A stretch of 64,000 nucleotides of DNA from Geosiphon pyriformis (Eukaryota > Glomeromycota > Glomeromycetes > Archaeosporales > Geosiphonaceae): NCBI GenBank assembly GCA_016748015.1, contig JAAOMT010000705.1, positions 37,222 through 101,221 on the forward strand, written 5' to 3'. Shown in pieces: positions 1 through 11,569 of this stretch. The notes below the pieces were generated by a model. The model was not told the DNA's origin. It saw only the letters and a program-made list of their open reading frames with translations, and did not search any database. Each line of letters begins with the position of its first letter. The stretch's first letter is position 1. The position numbers were made by a program, and so were the translations under genes.

Positions 1-3000
1 TATTGTTACTTATAAAAAAAGTACAAAAAAAAAAGTACAAAAAACAAATAGAAAAATAAACCAATAAGAGAATAGTACTTAACAAATAAGCACAATATTA
101 AAAAATTATAACACATTGCTCAACAATAAGTATATTGTTAGAAAATTATGACATATTATTTAAAAAAATGTGAGATCTTATATAACAAAAATTATGTATA
201 TATAATAAGAGTATTAGAAACAGAAAAAATAGAATTAATTCAGAAAAATCAATTATAACTTATTAATTATCTAATATTTCTTTTTTTAAAAGCTAGTTTT
301 CTATAACTTAAAGTAAAATCAAATTACATATCAATAAAATATAAATTATTACCTAAATCCATGTTACCATCACTTAATTAAAAAATATTAATTGATTCTA
401 TACTATTAATACTTTATATTAATAGGATCTAAGACTTAATTATACTAAACTAATAGCTCTTAATTATGATTATTGACAAAATACTAATTTTTTTTTTGTT
501 TGCTAATTGATTAAAAAGATTAAACACTGAGTATTTGATATCAAAAATAGCCTAATAAAAGATCTGGAAATAAGAATAGAAATTTAAGAATAGTTTACCA
601 GAAAAACATAATTGCTAAAATAAACTGGCCATCATGTTGAAAAAAAAATTCATGGAAAAAACAATTAATTAAATCTCTGTCTATTATACAAAAAATTCAA
701 TCAAAACTTTTAAATTTCAAAATCTTCAGAAATTATTTACATTACCAACTATTGAGTACCAAGTTACAAGTTTGTTATTTGTTCTAACATCTCAAATAAT
801 TATCTATAATACTGTTTTAAAAAGCTTTTATTTGATAAAAAAGAGCTTTTTTTAATACACTAATTGAAGAACTTTGTAAAAAAAAATAGAAATATATTAT
901 AAATTCTCTTTTTTTATTACTTTTAAACAAATAGCTTAGTAAAATATTTCAATAAAATATTATATAAAATCTTGGCCAAAATTAATAAAAAACAAATTTA
1001 TAGAATAAAATACAGCTTTTAGTTTTGTTTACTTATAGATAATAAGTTATAAACTTTTTTATTTGCTTTATGAAAAAATAGTAATACTACCAATAAAAAC
1101 TAATATTAAAACAATATTTTTGAAGAAATTACAATAAAAAATACAAAAATACCTTGCAAAAAAAACTTTGTACAATTTTTAATTTACTAGTAAAAACACA
1201 AATAATTGTTTTTGAAAAGATAAAACAATTTAAAAGAAGTTTAAGAAAAAAAATCTACAAAATATTTTCTTTAAGTGTTGATAATCTAGTTTTAAAATAT
1301 TGCTTAAACAAAAATAATGTCTATAAATATAAGTTTTTTAGTTAGTAAAAAAAAATTTTTATAGTTAATAAAGTTTTAAATAATAGTTCTTATATTCTAT
1401 AAGATTAATATAAAACAATTTTTAATAATTAGTTTATATATAATATATAACTTAAAAAATAATACAAACGACCTAATTGGTTATTTATTATGATAATATC
1501 AATCCAAATAATCAACAAAAATTAGTTATAAATAAATATACTATTTTTAAACAAAAGTATCTTTAATTAATATAAACAATTATTTTTTAAATCAAAATAT
1601 TTAAAATGCTTTTAATATTTTTTATGAGTATTAAGTCAAAAACTATTCAAATATTACTTTAATCATTAGAAAACAGATTATTATAATTAATAACAATAGA
1701 ATATATACTGTTATTAAACTAAAGAAAACTATTATTAAAAGTAAAAAAACTGGTAACAAAATAGATAAATATATGCTTAAATATAATATTAGCAATATTA
1801 CTACTTTTTAATATATTTGAAAAAATAATTAAAAAAATTTTAACTATAAACAAAAACTTGTTATATTAAAAACAATTAAAACTTTATAGTCAACTTAATG
1901 AAATTATAAAAGACATAAAGCTTTTAAAAAAAACATTTTTAAAAATACAAACAAAAATTTTGGACATTATAAGTTTATATATTCTAAGAGTTTTAACTAT
2001 TGTTAAAAAGCCAAATCTTTTATATAAAAATTTGGTTTCTTGAATACAAATGTTATTTTATCTCAAATTTAGTATATTTTATTAACAAAAAATTTTACCA
2101 AACTAATCAGTTTTGAGTTAAATAAAATCTTTTAATTAGAATATTTTATAAAATAATTTAATTTTGTCAAAGCTTAATTTCTTTGAAAAAAATAATGTTA
2201 TGATTAAAAGTTATAGTTTTTGTTAATTATTACATATATTAATTATTAATATTATACAATTAGCTACTTTATTTTTAAATAATATTTACTAATTTGATCA
2301 ATAATCTGGTCATTGATCTGATTATTAATCAAATTATTGACTTAGTTGCTAATCTGGTTATTAATTATTTTGAATAGCTTTAAAAAAGCATGTTTAAATA
2401 TATAAAATATTGTTATTAATATAATTTTAGTTATTAATTTAATAGTTTATCAAAATAACTTGTAGTTTAAGAAAAATATATTTTTAATTTGGCAAAACAA
2501 TAATAAAAAAAAAGTGTAAGTTTATAGACTAATATTATAACAAATTGTATAAAAAAAAAGCTTTTTTTTTAAGAAAATATATCTTAGTTAGAATTATCTA
2601 TATTAAAAATTATTTTTTAGTATTTATACAAATTACTCTAATAAAAACCACATTAAATACAACAAAAACTTATAGTTATTTTGCTTAAAATTTTCTGTAT
2701 TTCAACTAATATTTTGAAATTAATTAGCTACTAATTTCAATAATCTATTAATAACTTCAGACTTAAACAGAAAACAATTTTCTAAACAAAATTTCTTTTC
2801 TTTTACTTTTTTTATTTTTTATTTATTTTTTTATCATTAGTATTAGGGTAAAAACAGATAAAATTCCTGTAAAAAAGTTGATTTTTATAGCAAAATAACT
2901 ATATATTTTAGTGAATTTTTAAACAAGCATTTTCTAAAAAAAATTAACTTTTATTGCAAAATAATTATACAAAGTAACTAGTATAAAATTAGTTATTTTA

Positions 3001-3300
3001 TTTATAAGTTTAGCAGTTCAAATTATAATAGATAATTTAAAGATAAATTTAGCTATTAAAAGTTTAACAGCTTTTAATAATTGAAAATTAACAGCAAATT
3101 GACATTAACAATATTCAAAAAAAAATCAAAATTTTTGGTAATATTTGGTGCTTTTTTAGAAATAATACAGCAATAATTAAATCAAAGTAACAATTGCATT
3201 AAACATAACAACTTTAGAATACTATTAATCAATTTATATTTATTGTAAATAACAATTTAAAATTCAAAACAGAATCATAACTTTTAAGAAAACATTTTTT
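1..3300. other. AT-rich stretch, no gene recognised
   Basis: About 3.3 kb of very A+T-rich DNA with stops in all frames and almost no CpG. The only open frame of note (1154-1345, plus) is a Lys/Asn/Ile-rich run expected by chance at this composition. A short 12-bp-period repeat lies at 2293-2365 and is listed separately. Because gypsy element A reads rightward from about 3.3 kb, its 5' LTR and leader should lie here, but I could not match any part to a second LTR copy, so the boundary is not set. Confidence 0.5.
2293..2365. repeat. 12-bp-period tandem repeat
   Basis: Successive units vary on TTATTAATCTGG and TTATTGACTTAG. The same motif, in reverse complement, forms the repeat at 49250-49370, beyond gypsy element C. 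The two tracts may be related parts of gypsy 5' regions lying in opposite orientations, but the units are simple enough to arise independently. Confidence 0.5.
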
Positions 3301-3359
3301 CAATATATTAAAAACTATAATATTATAAAAGTTAAGTAAAATCTTTTTAAAAATTTTAT

Positions 3360-4800
3360 CTACTACTCAAATAAAAACTTAAAAAATATTAGTGCTGATA
3401 ATTGCACTACTTATTTTGAAGAACTTGGTTACAATATTATCAAATTTTCTAAAGAAAAATATTTTACCAACTTATAATTTGTTTTTAAACTTAAATCTAA
3501 ATTTAAAACAAGCAAAAAAGACAAAAAAAACACTTAACTAGTTTATACAATAACTAATACTTCAAAAACAACTTTTTAACACTTGCAGACACCTAAACAA
3601 AAAGTTAGTTCTAAATTACCACTTTTAATCACATTTTTTTCAGTTTTATTTGCTTAACTTTAGATACTAAATTTACTTTTTAACTGTTTTTCAAAATTAA
3701 TAAACTTTATATTATCAAAAAACCTAATACAACAGTCTAAACAAATTTTCATTAGCACAAATCTTCTTTATTATTTAACAGAAAACCAGAATAATTACTT
3801 TGACAATATAGACAATAACAAAAATATTTTTGAATTTAATAAAAAAAACTACTAAAAACAAAAATACAAAGAAAATAGCAACTATTTATATTGCAAAAAT
3901 TACTGAATTTACAAAAAAAATACTGACACTAGTTTTCAAAAATAGCTAAACAAAGTTTTAAAAGCAAAAGATATTAATAGATAAAATACTATAAAAATAC
4001 TTAAAACTATTTTTTACTTTTTTAAAAAATTACAAGTAAATAGTTTGAAAACTTGAATGAACTTTTTAAAAGCTAACAAGTATTTAAAAATGCTTTTTTA
4101 AACCAGTTTACTAATAACAACATTTCTATTATTTTCTGAAATCAGTTTTAAAATATCAAACAAAAACTATTTAAATCTATTATAACTTATTTTGGAAAGT
4201 TTAACAAACTTTTCTGAAGAATTTGCTAATTAAAAACCAATAATTACTATTTTAATGCTTAAATTTTAGACCATCTTATTACTGAACTTAAAAATAAATT
4301 AATTAAGAAAATTTGTTTATATGCTTTAGAAAATTTAATCACAGTTATTTAATATGCTAAGATTTATAAAATAACAATAAAAAAAGTTAACTACACAAAA
4401 CTTATTAATTTTATAATTAAAAAAACCAGCTTAATAGCTAAAAAAAAAATCAATCAACTTATTAAAAAAGTCGAAAATTATTTTACTAATTAATAATAAC
4501 AGTAATAACAGAGGTATTAACTATTATAATAATAAAACCAAAACAGCTTTTTGTTGTTATTTAACAACCAATCTTACAATTATTATTTTTGTAAAATTTT
4601 AGAACATTAAAAATAGGATTATAAAAAAATACAAAAAGATCAACAACAAAAAAGTAATCAATATTATTTTTAGCTATAACAATCTTAATACCAATCTTTA
4701 TTACCAGCCTATTATTTACTAAGATTTTAATACTAATTAATCTGTTCTATAATCAATTTAATAACAATATTAACAACCAATACCTGCTTAAAAATACTAA
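3360..4800 (+). pseudogene. Gypsy A gag remnant with decayed zinc knuckle
   Basis: A plus-strand frame at 4581-4622 keeps the exact spacing of a retroviral CX2CX4HX4C knuckle. The first and last Cys are now Tyr (TAT for TGT) and two spacer positions are stops, while the second Cys (4590-4592) and the His (4605-4607) survive. Asn/Gln-rich sequence on both sides (about 4480-4560 and 4640-4800) is typical of the C-terminal part of gag. The N-terminal capsid part is too decayed to delimit, so the left boundary is a guess. Confidence 0.6.
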
Positions 4801-5164
4801 GTATTTGCAAAAAAATTGAGTTAATAAAACCAATTTGCAATCCAAAATTGATTTTTAACAAATAACAACAAAATTAATACCAATAATTAATTAGTTTTCT
4901 AATACTATTTACAGCAGAAATTTACATATTATCACACTTAATTTAGTTATTTAATAATACCAAAAAAACTGGATTTTCAATAAACTGTACTTTTTAAAAA
5001 TAAAATTACAGTACCAAAATAAAATTCTTTTAATAACATAATTTTACTTACAAAAATTACCAAAAATACCAATCTTTCAGATATTTTTTTTTGAATTCAA
5101 AACCAATAAATTACCATTTTTACTTAGCAATATAACAGTTACAGAACAAAAAACACTCATAATT

Positions 5165-5660
5165 ATGTACATTAAAGTTAAAGTTAAAGGAAAAACAATT
5201 TAATTAATCTTAAACAATAAATTTACCAGAAGCATTATTATTTACCAACTAATACAACAGCTTAAATAAACTGTTAACAGGCCAGCTCAAACAGTTATTA
5301 TAATATTAATAATATAAAAAAGACTCTAATTAAAAAAATTGACAATTTTCTATTCACAATCAATAGAATTATTATTTAATTAAAGTTTTAATTATAAATA
5401 CATTCTAATACTAAGCTTTTAGTTAAAAATGATTAGCTTTTTAAAACCAATGCAAATCTAAATTAAAAAACCCAATAATTAAAATTTTTATATTAAGGAC
5501 AATATATTCAAGTATCTGTTACTTATAATATTTTTAACAAATAATCAAAAAAACCCTTGTATTTAAATTTGAAGAGAAAAAAAAAACTAATTACCAAAAC
5601 TTATATGACTTTTAAATTAGCATCTAATTGGGCTGAAAAAAATAAACAGCTATTTAAAAC
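5165..5660 (+). pseudogene. Gypsy A aspartic protease remnant
   Basis: Reading plus from about 5170 gives a beta strand (IKVKVKG) and then a segment LILNNKFTRSII. It aligns by position with the retropepsin active-site loop L-[IL]-D-[ST]-G-A-x-x-[SN]-x-I, with Asp and Gly lost. Downstream, about 5570-5650, there is an acidic/basic linker and a segment ending NWAEKN, which I associate with Rhizophagus gypsy pol proteins from memory. The fold assignment rests on order and loop pattern rather than on intact catalytic residues. Confidence 0.5.
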
Positions 5661-6589
5661 AATCATATTACAACTAACATTAATATAATTTAAAAAGATC
5701 AGTTAATAATCTATTTTTATAACTAAACCAATAACAATTAATATGTTCTATATTTAAAACCAAAACAAAGAAAAAAATTATCTTATATCTTACTTAAATG
5801 TAAAGATTACAATAAAAAACTTTTATTTATAGAAGCTTGTATATTATCAAAAAAAATATAAAACTTGTATTTGTTATTACTGTAAAATTTGTTACTAAGA
5901 ACAATTTAGCAGTTTAAAATAAAGTAAAAAATAAAACAACATACTCTGTTTTACATGTAGAAAATTATTGTTTAAAAAATACAATTGGATTAATATTGCA
6001 ATAAAAAAAAGTATACAATTAAATCTGTCAATATTCATTTTTTATTTTTAAGAAAATAAAATATAAAATACTATTTACAGTAATATATAATAGCATTTTT
6101 AACAAACTATACTATTATTTTTATAATGCTAAAATAATCTATGTACTAATTTTAATTAATAAAAAATTTTAAGAAGATGTTTACCAAATAAAAGAAGCAA
6201 AATACATTGAATACAGAATAAAATTAGTCAAATTTGATTACAAAAATAAAGTAAAACTTTACCACTTAATTTCTAGTCATATTTATCTTTCAAAAGAAAC
6301 CCAAATTCAATAATTAAAACAAATAAATATTCAACTGTACAAAGAATGCATTATGTTTTGTAATGATTAATAATGTCCAAAATATTATGCTTTTAGTTTA
6401 TTATTACTTATTAAAAATGATAAATACAAAATCGAATTTAGAACATACAAAAAAGAAAAAAAATTGCTAACAATATTAATTTATTTATTTAAAAACCAAC
6501 TAGCTTTACAACTAAAATATTTTAACAACAATGAATAAAAAATTAAACCAAAAAAAGCTCATAAAATTAATACAGAATATGACCTGCAA

Positions 6590-6880
6590 TATTTTAACAA
6601 AGATATTTTAGTTTTTTAACCAAAGACATTTACAAAAATTAACTTAAAAATTGTTCTTAAAATTTTATTAAGAGCAATGATTCAAATTGTTTTTTGATTA
6701 TTATTTGCAAGGAAAAAAATTAACATTAAAAAAAAGTTATAAATACAGAATTTACCGAAAATATCACAACTATATTACAAAATAAAACTGACAAACTTTT
6801 CAAAATTAAGCATGTTAAAAAAATTATCCAAATTATTTACTTACTCCTAATTTACATTTCGAGTTTGCAATTAATTCTAT
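6590..6880 (+). pseudogene. Gypsy A dUTPase-like domain remnant
   Basis: Two adjacent frames give dUTPase-like blocks in order. First comes INLKIVLKI...AMIQI followed by an ARKKINIK stretch, which matches the motif around the conserved RSGLAxKG. Then about 6735-6860 reads TEFTENITTILQNKTDK followed by KKIIQIIYLLLI, which matches the strand and turn before G-x-x-[IV]-A-Q-[IL]. The trimeric dUTPase family hydrolyses dUTP. Some LTR retrotransposons carry such a domain in pol, here between protease and RT. The domain is broken by stops and a frameshift. Equivalent remnants occur in element B (about 39.64-40.1 kb) and next to the LTR at 23.6 kb. Confidence 0.6.
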
Positions 6881-7479
6881 CATAAAAACATTAAGAAAAA
6901 GCAAAAGAAAAATACAAAGTTTTGGTTTAATTAAACAATTTACAATTTTAATAAATATAGCTCTTAATATACAAAATAAATCTTATTAGACTCTTTAACC
7001 TTTTTAATTAATTACTATTTTATTATTTATAAAACATCACAGAATTTAAATTTGTTCAAAACCAACTATTATTTAACAAATTTTCGAACCTAATAAGTAG
7101 ATTTACAAAGAACATGATATTTTAATTCCAAATATCTATATTTTCAAGAAAATAAAAAAGTTCTAAGTTATATTTTATAATCCTAATAATTACTCTATTA
7201 TTTTATTAAATAAACTAGAAATTAGAATCATATATAATAATATTTTTAAAAAAAAAACTTTTCAAGTTCTTAATTTTATTAAAATATAAGACATATTCAT
7301 TTTTCAAACCCAAATATTACTTTCAACACTAAAAACTATTATATTATTAAAAAAAAACTTGTTTAAATTAATATGAGTCATTTAAAATTTTAACAACAAA
7401 GATAATTAAAACAACTTATTACAAAGTATACTAATATATTTGCCAGAAACAATAATGATTTATGAAAAACTAATATTAT

Positions 7480-8570
7480 CTAATATTAAATTTATACAAA
7501 AAATACTTTACTAAAATGATAATAAGCATACTAAATTCTATCTGCCAATCAATAATTCATTAAAAAAAAGTGCAACAGATGTTCAAGATTGAACTAATTC
7601 AATCATTAAAAAATCTATAAATTTTATCTATTATACTTATTAAAAAAAATAGAAAAAATCAAATTCTGTGTTAATAATTGTCAACTTAATAGTATTATAA
7701 TTAAAGATATTTACTTATTATCAAAAATTAACAATATATTAAATGTTTTAAAAAAAGCCAAATACTTCTTAACTTTAAACTTAAAAAACAGATACTAATA
7801 AGTCAAAAAAATTTAAAAAACTGGCCAAAAACAGTATTTACTATCCAAAAAGAAAACTATGAATTTAATATAATGTTTTTGAACTTTGCAATACACCAGT
7901 AATATTTTAGTGACTTATAAATATTGTATATGAAAAATTCTTATAATAATCAATAATTGTTATATTAACAATATTAATATTTATTTTTTAATCTTTGAAG
8001 CTTATTTAATTTACTTGTAAAAAGTTTTTTAATGATTACAAAAAGCGGAATTGAAGTTAAATATTGGCAAATATTATTTTAAAAAAACAAATTTGGTTTT
8101 TCTTGATCATATTGTTAGCAAAAATAAAATCAAGCCAGATTTTAAAAAAATTAGTACTATATAAAACTTCAAAGTTTTTTAAAATATTTTTGAATTAAGA
8201 GAATTAAAATTTTTTTTAAAATTGCTAAATTTTTTAACTACCTAACCAATAAAAATATAAAATATTAATAGAACTCTAATCTAATAAAAAGTTTTTAATA
8301 TATTAAAAATTGACAATAATTCTAATTCTTGTATACTTTGATTTTAATAAATAGTTCTAATTAGTTATTAATACTTTATATATAGCATTTGGTATTATTT
8401 TATTATAAATAGATAATAAAAGCAATAAACATATTATTGCTTATATTATCAAAATTTTCAAATCTACAAAAACAAAATATGAATTTATTAAATTAAAAAC
8501 AACAGCTGTTATTTAAATCTTTAAGTATTTCTAATAAAACTTGCAAAAAGAACTAGAATTTACTATTATT
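7480..8570 (+). pseudogene. Gypsy A reverse transcriptase and RNase H remnant
   Basis: Plus-strand translation through stops shows Ty3/gypsy RT blocks: a segment like the finger region near 7690, YNVFELCNTPVIF (about 7870-7910) for the consensus F-x-V-M-P-F-G-L-x-N-A-P-x-x-F, and the catalytic box at 7961-7972 reading Y-I-N-N. The thumb region (about 8040-8150) reads KLNIGKY...FLDHIVSKNKIKPD, the usual block before FLGLxNYYRxFI. RNase H remnants follow at about 8310-8560, including T-K-Y-E-F with the AVI helix. Both catalytic Asp of the RT box are Asn. No frame longer than a few dozen codons survives. Confidence 0.7.
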
Positions 8571-8929
8571 ACAGATAATATTAGTCTTAAATAATTTAAC
8601 AAAAAGAGTTTTGAACTCAGTGCCAAACAATTTTGATAGACTAATTTTCTAGCTAATTATAAATATATTGTTTATTTGAAACCAAAAAAATTATATACAA
8701 ATATTGATAATTTTTTAAGAATGAGACAAAATTAAATCAAAATTAAAAATTCATTAATTTAAACAAACAATAATCAACAAACAATGAACTTTAAAAACTA
8801 CAACAATATTAAAAATTATTTAAAAACTTTTATTATATTAGAAAATTTGTTTTTAAGTAAAAAACATCAAATATAATACCAATTAAAATAATATTTTCTA
8901 TACTATAACAAAATTTATTATTAAAATTG

Positions 8930-9590
8930 CAAAAACTTAACAAATTTATTCAAAGTAGTTTAACAACATAAAAAAAACAATTTTATATAATATATATAAA
9001 TTTTTTATCAGCATATTTAAAAAAATAAGTACAATTTAAAGAATACTTGAATATTATTTTTGGTTTTATATACAAAAAACATTCAATAATATATAAAATT
9101 ATGTAATAATTATTAAAAAAAAAGAAAAAACTTATTCCACTAAACTTTTAAATTCAATTAAAATTGAACAATCTTTTAATAAAATTAATATTAATTTAAT
9201 TAAATTATTTTTTATTATTAATTAAAAATATTGTTATATTACAGTTACAATAAATTATTTTATTAAATAATTTAAAATTAGAGTCATTTAAAAAGCAAAT
9301 ACAAAATTAATAGAATATTTTTTCTATGAAAACATTATTTGTAAACATAAATATCTAAGTGAATTTTTATCTAATCAAAAAACATATTTTTATAAAAAAA
9401 ATTTGTAAACAATTTAATATTAAATAACTCTTATTATTACTTTATAATTTATAAATAAATAGATTAATAGAATAATTTAACTAAATATTGTGTAAATTAT
9501 TAACCAAAATTTAAACTAATTTTGAGCAAAAATAAGATATATTTTTATTTTATCAGTATTATTAGTATATAAAATATTAAAACAAAATAC
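8930..9590 (+). pseudogene. Gypsy A integrase, N-terminal and core part
   Basis: From about 8930 the translation gives a decayed zinc-binding region and then the DDE core. At about 9330-9400 the frame reads ENIICKHKYLSEFLSNQ followed by KTYF. In Ty3/gypsy integrases this block is E-x-I-x-x-H-G-x-P-x-x-[IF]-[LI]-S-D-x-G-x-x-F, so the second catalytic Asp is now Asn. The frame is cut at 9590 by the 5' end of LINE L1, next to a 12-bp target duplication. The rest of the same gene lies at 16389-16800. Confidence 0.65.
9579..9590. repeat. Target-site duplication of L1, left copy
   Basis: AAAACAAAATAC lies directly before the first base of L1 and is repeated exactly at 16377-16388 directly after its A-rich tail. 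A perfect 12-bp direct repeat at both ends of a full-length LINE fits target-primed reverse transcription. A-richness adds some ambiguity about where the tail ends. Confidence 0.8.
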
Positions 9591-9733
9591 CACACCTGAC
9601 AAATTCGATTCTCTCTCGTCGATCCCCTGACCACAATGAAAGTAAAAAATAATTTTGAAAAAATCGCTTTTTCTCTTCCCTTTCCCTTTAATCCCTGTTA
9701 ACTATTTCTTCTAACTTACTTTTATTTGTTGTG

Positions 9734-11562
9734 ATGGAACCAGTGGGATCGTCTGCTGGTGGTTCTGGTTCAGGTTTGGCTGGTTTGGGAACCCGCCAGA
9801 GTGCTAAAAACAAGTGTATTGACATGGTCTACTCCCATGGTGCATCCTACAAAAAGCCTAAAAAGCCTGCAGCTGGTATTTTGATTGAGTTGTTTGCTAG
9901 TCCTCTATGTTTGGAAGATTTGAATGGTAATGATAGTAAGCCAGCAGTGTCTTGGGGAAGCAAAGTGATAGTGTTTTTGGCAGTGTAAGTGGTCTTTCAG
10001 ATGTCAAGAGCTTGGAGAACTTGGTTGCCAAGGAGACAAGCTACATTGATTCAGGTGAGAATGACAAAATGAATGAAACTACACTGTAAAGGACTCATAC
10101 TTGAATGTATGTGTTAGAACAACTTCTTAAGGCACCTCTATTTGCTACTATAAATGACAACAATGACAATTCCATGTTATTGCCTCCTAAAATCAATGGG
10201 TCCAATCAGCTGCTATCTTTTAAATCACATATTCTCGAGAGTCGTAGTTTCGGGCCAGTGAAATTGTTTGCTCTGGATGTGAATTTGTCAGCTGTTCCTG
10301 GCAGAACTAATAGTAATAAGCTTATTTCAATCAAAAAAATTTTTTACAAAATTGTTGTCAATAGTGATCTTAAAAAAGCAAACATTTGTTCAAATCAGGA
10401 AGTGATCATTAAGGAGATCCCAGTTGATTTTACAAAGTTGGCTGTGGAATCAGTTTTTTCTAAATTTGACAAGATTGTTTCCATCAGGATACAATTAATT
10501 GGTCTTTGGCAAAAAGCCCTGATTGAATTTGAGTCATCAGAAGTTGCCAGTTTGGTCACTTCTAAGTGGTCTGTTTTTGTGAGAAAGGATTTAGTTCGCG
10601 TAGCTCTGGCCATCAATGATAAGCAAACATGGGTGTCAAAAGATTGTCATCGGGTGTTGCTCTATACTCTTCCAGTTGGTACTTCAGTCCATGATCTGTC
10701 TGATTTGTTGGTATTATATAGTGGGAAAACTTGTTTCATTGACTGCAATTCTGGTTCATATGTCCGTGATTAGTGTGTAATTATTTGTTTTGAGAATGAG
10801 GATGCCAGATTGGCTGCTGTTAGTACTGTTTCAATTTTCAAGGGTGTTAGTTTGCATTGGGCTAGTCTTGTTTTGGCTAGCTGTACCAAGTGTGAACAGT
10901 TTGGTCATACCACTACTAACTGTTCTATGGGTGGAAGTTCTGGTGTTCATGAAAAGAGGGTAGTTTCTGATCAGAATCAGATTTGTCTGGCTGGTATATA
11001 TAAGAAAAAGTCGGCTCCTATTGCTTGTCTAGTTTCGTTTGGTGGCAAAACATGGGCCCAAGTTGCTAGTGGTATCTCTTTCTGTGTGTTTCTTTCTGGT
11101 TTTCCTGGGTCTGGTTTGTGTACTGGTTTGGTTCCTCCTTCAGCAGTCTCTAATCATCTTGTTGTTTCCTGTTTGAATAATTGTTTGGTGGTTTTGGAAT
11201 ACTCTTTGAAGCTTTTGGCTGACCATGTTTTTGGCATTCTGGTTAAGTTGGATTTCTTTAGTGTGGTTTCTTTGGTTTCTTCTTTTCTGGCCCCCCTTTC
11301 TGTTGTTCATGCAGCTTTGAGTTCTGAAGTGAATTCAGATATGATTGTAGACAATACTTTGAGTTCTTCTGATATTACTCCTCCTGTCATTATTGATGCT
11401 GTTGTCGACCTCAGTGTTAGTAGTTCTAAGGTTTTTACTGCCAAGGTGGGTGGTTTAAAGACGAAATTGGTTGCTTTGAAGGCTTCAGTTGGTTCAGTTT
11501 TGGATAAGTTGAATCTTTTGTGCTCTGGTTTGGGTCTTTCAGCTCCCATGTCATCTCAATAA
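9734..11562 (+). pseudogene. L1 ORF1: gag-like RNA-binding protein, disrupted
   Basis: ATG is at 9734. The N-terminus is Gly/Ser-rich (to 9985), then the frame shifts and has stops near 9986-10100 before resuming at 10105. Residues encoded at about 10400-10610 form an RRM-like fold: a VIIKEIP strand, then WQKALIEF at the RNP1 position. A CX2CX4HX4C zinc knuckle (C-T-K-C...H...N-C) is intact at 10882-10923. An in-frame TAG at 10771-10773 separates the RRM from the knuckle. The C-terminus (11420-11550) is a heptad-like helix (AKVGGLKTKL...), a likely coiled coil. Compared with L2 about 38 codons are missing near 10350. The role in the family is binding the element RNA. Confidence 0.8.
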
Positions 11563-11569
11563 CTCACTT

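Noticed and set aside
1154-1345. 63-codon open frame rich in Lys, Asn and Ile
   Set aside because: Composition-driven chance frame in AT-rich DNA, no domain and no supporting context.
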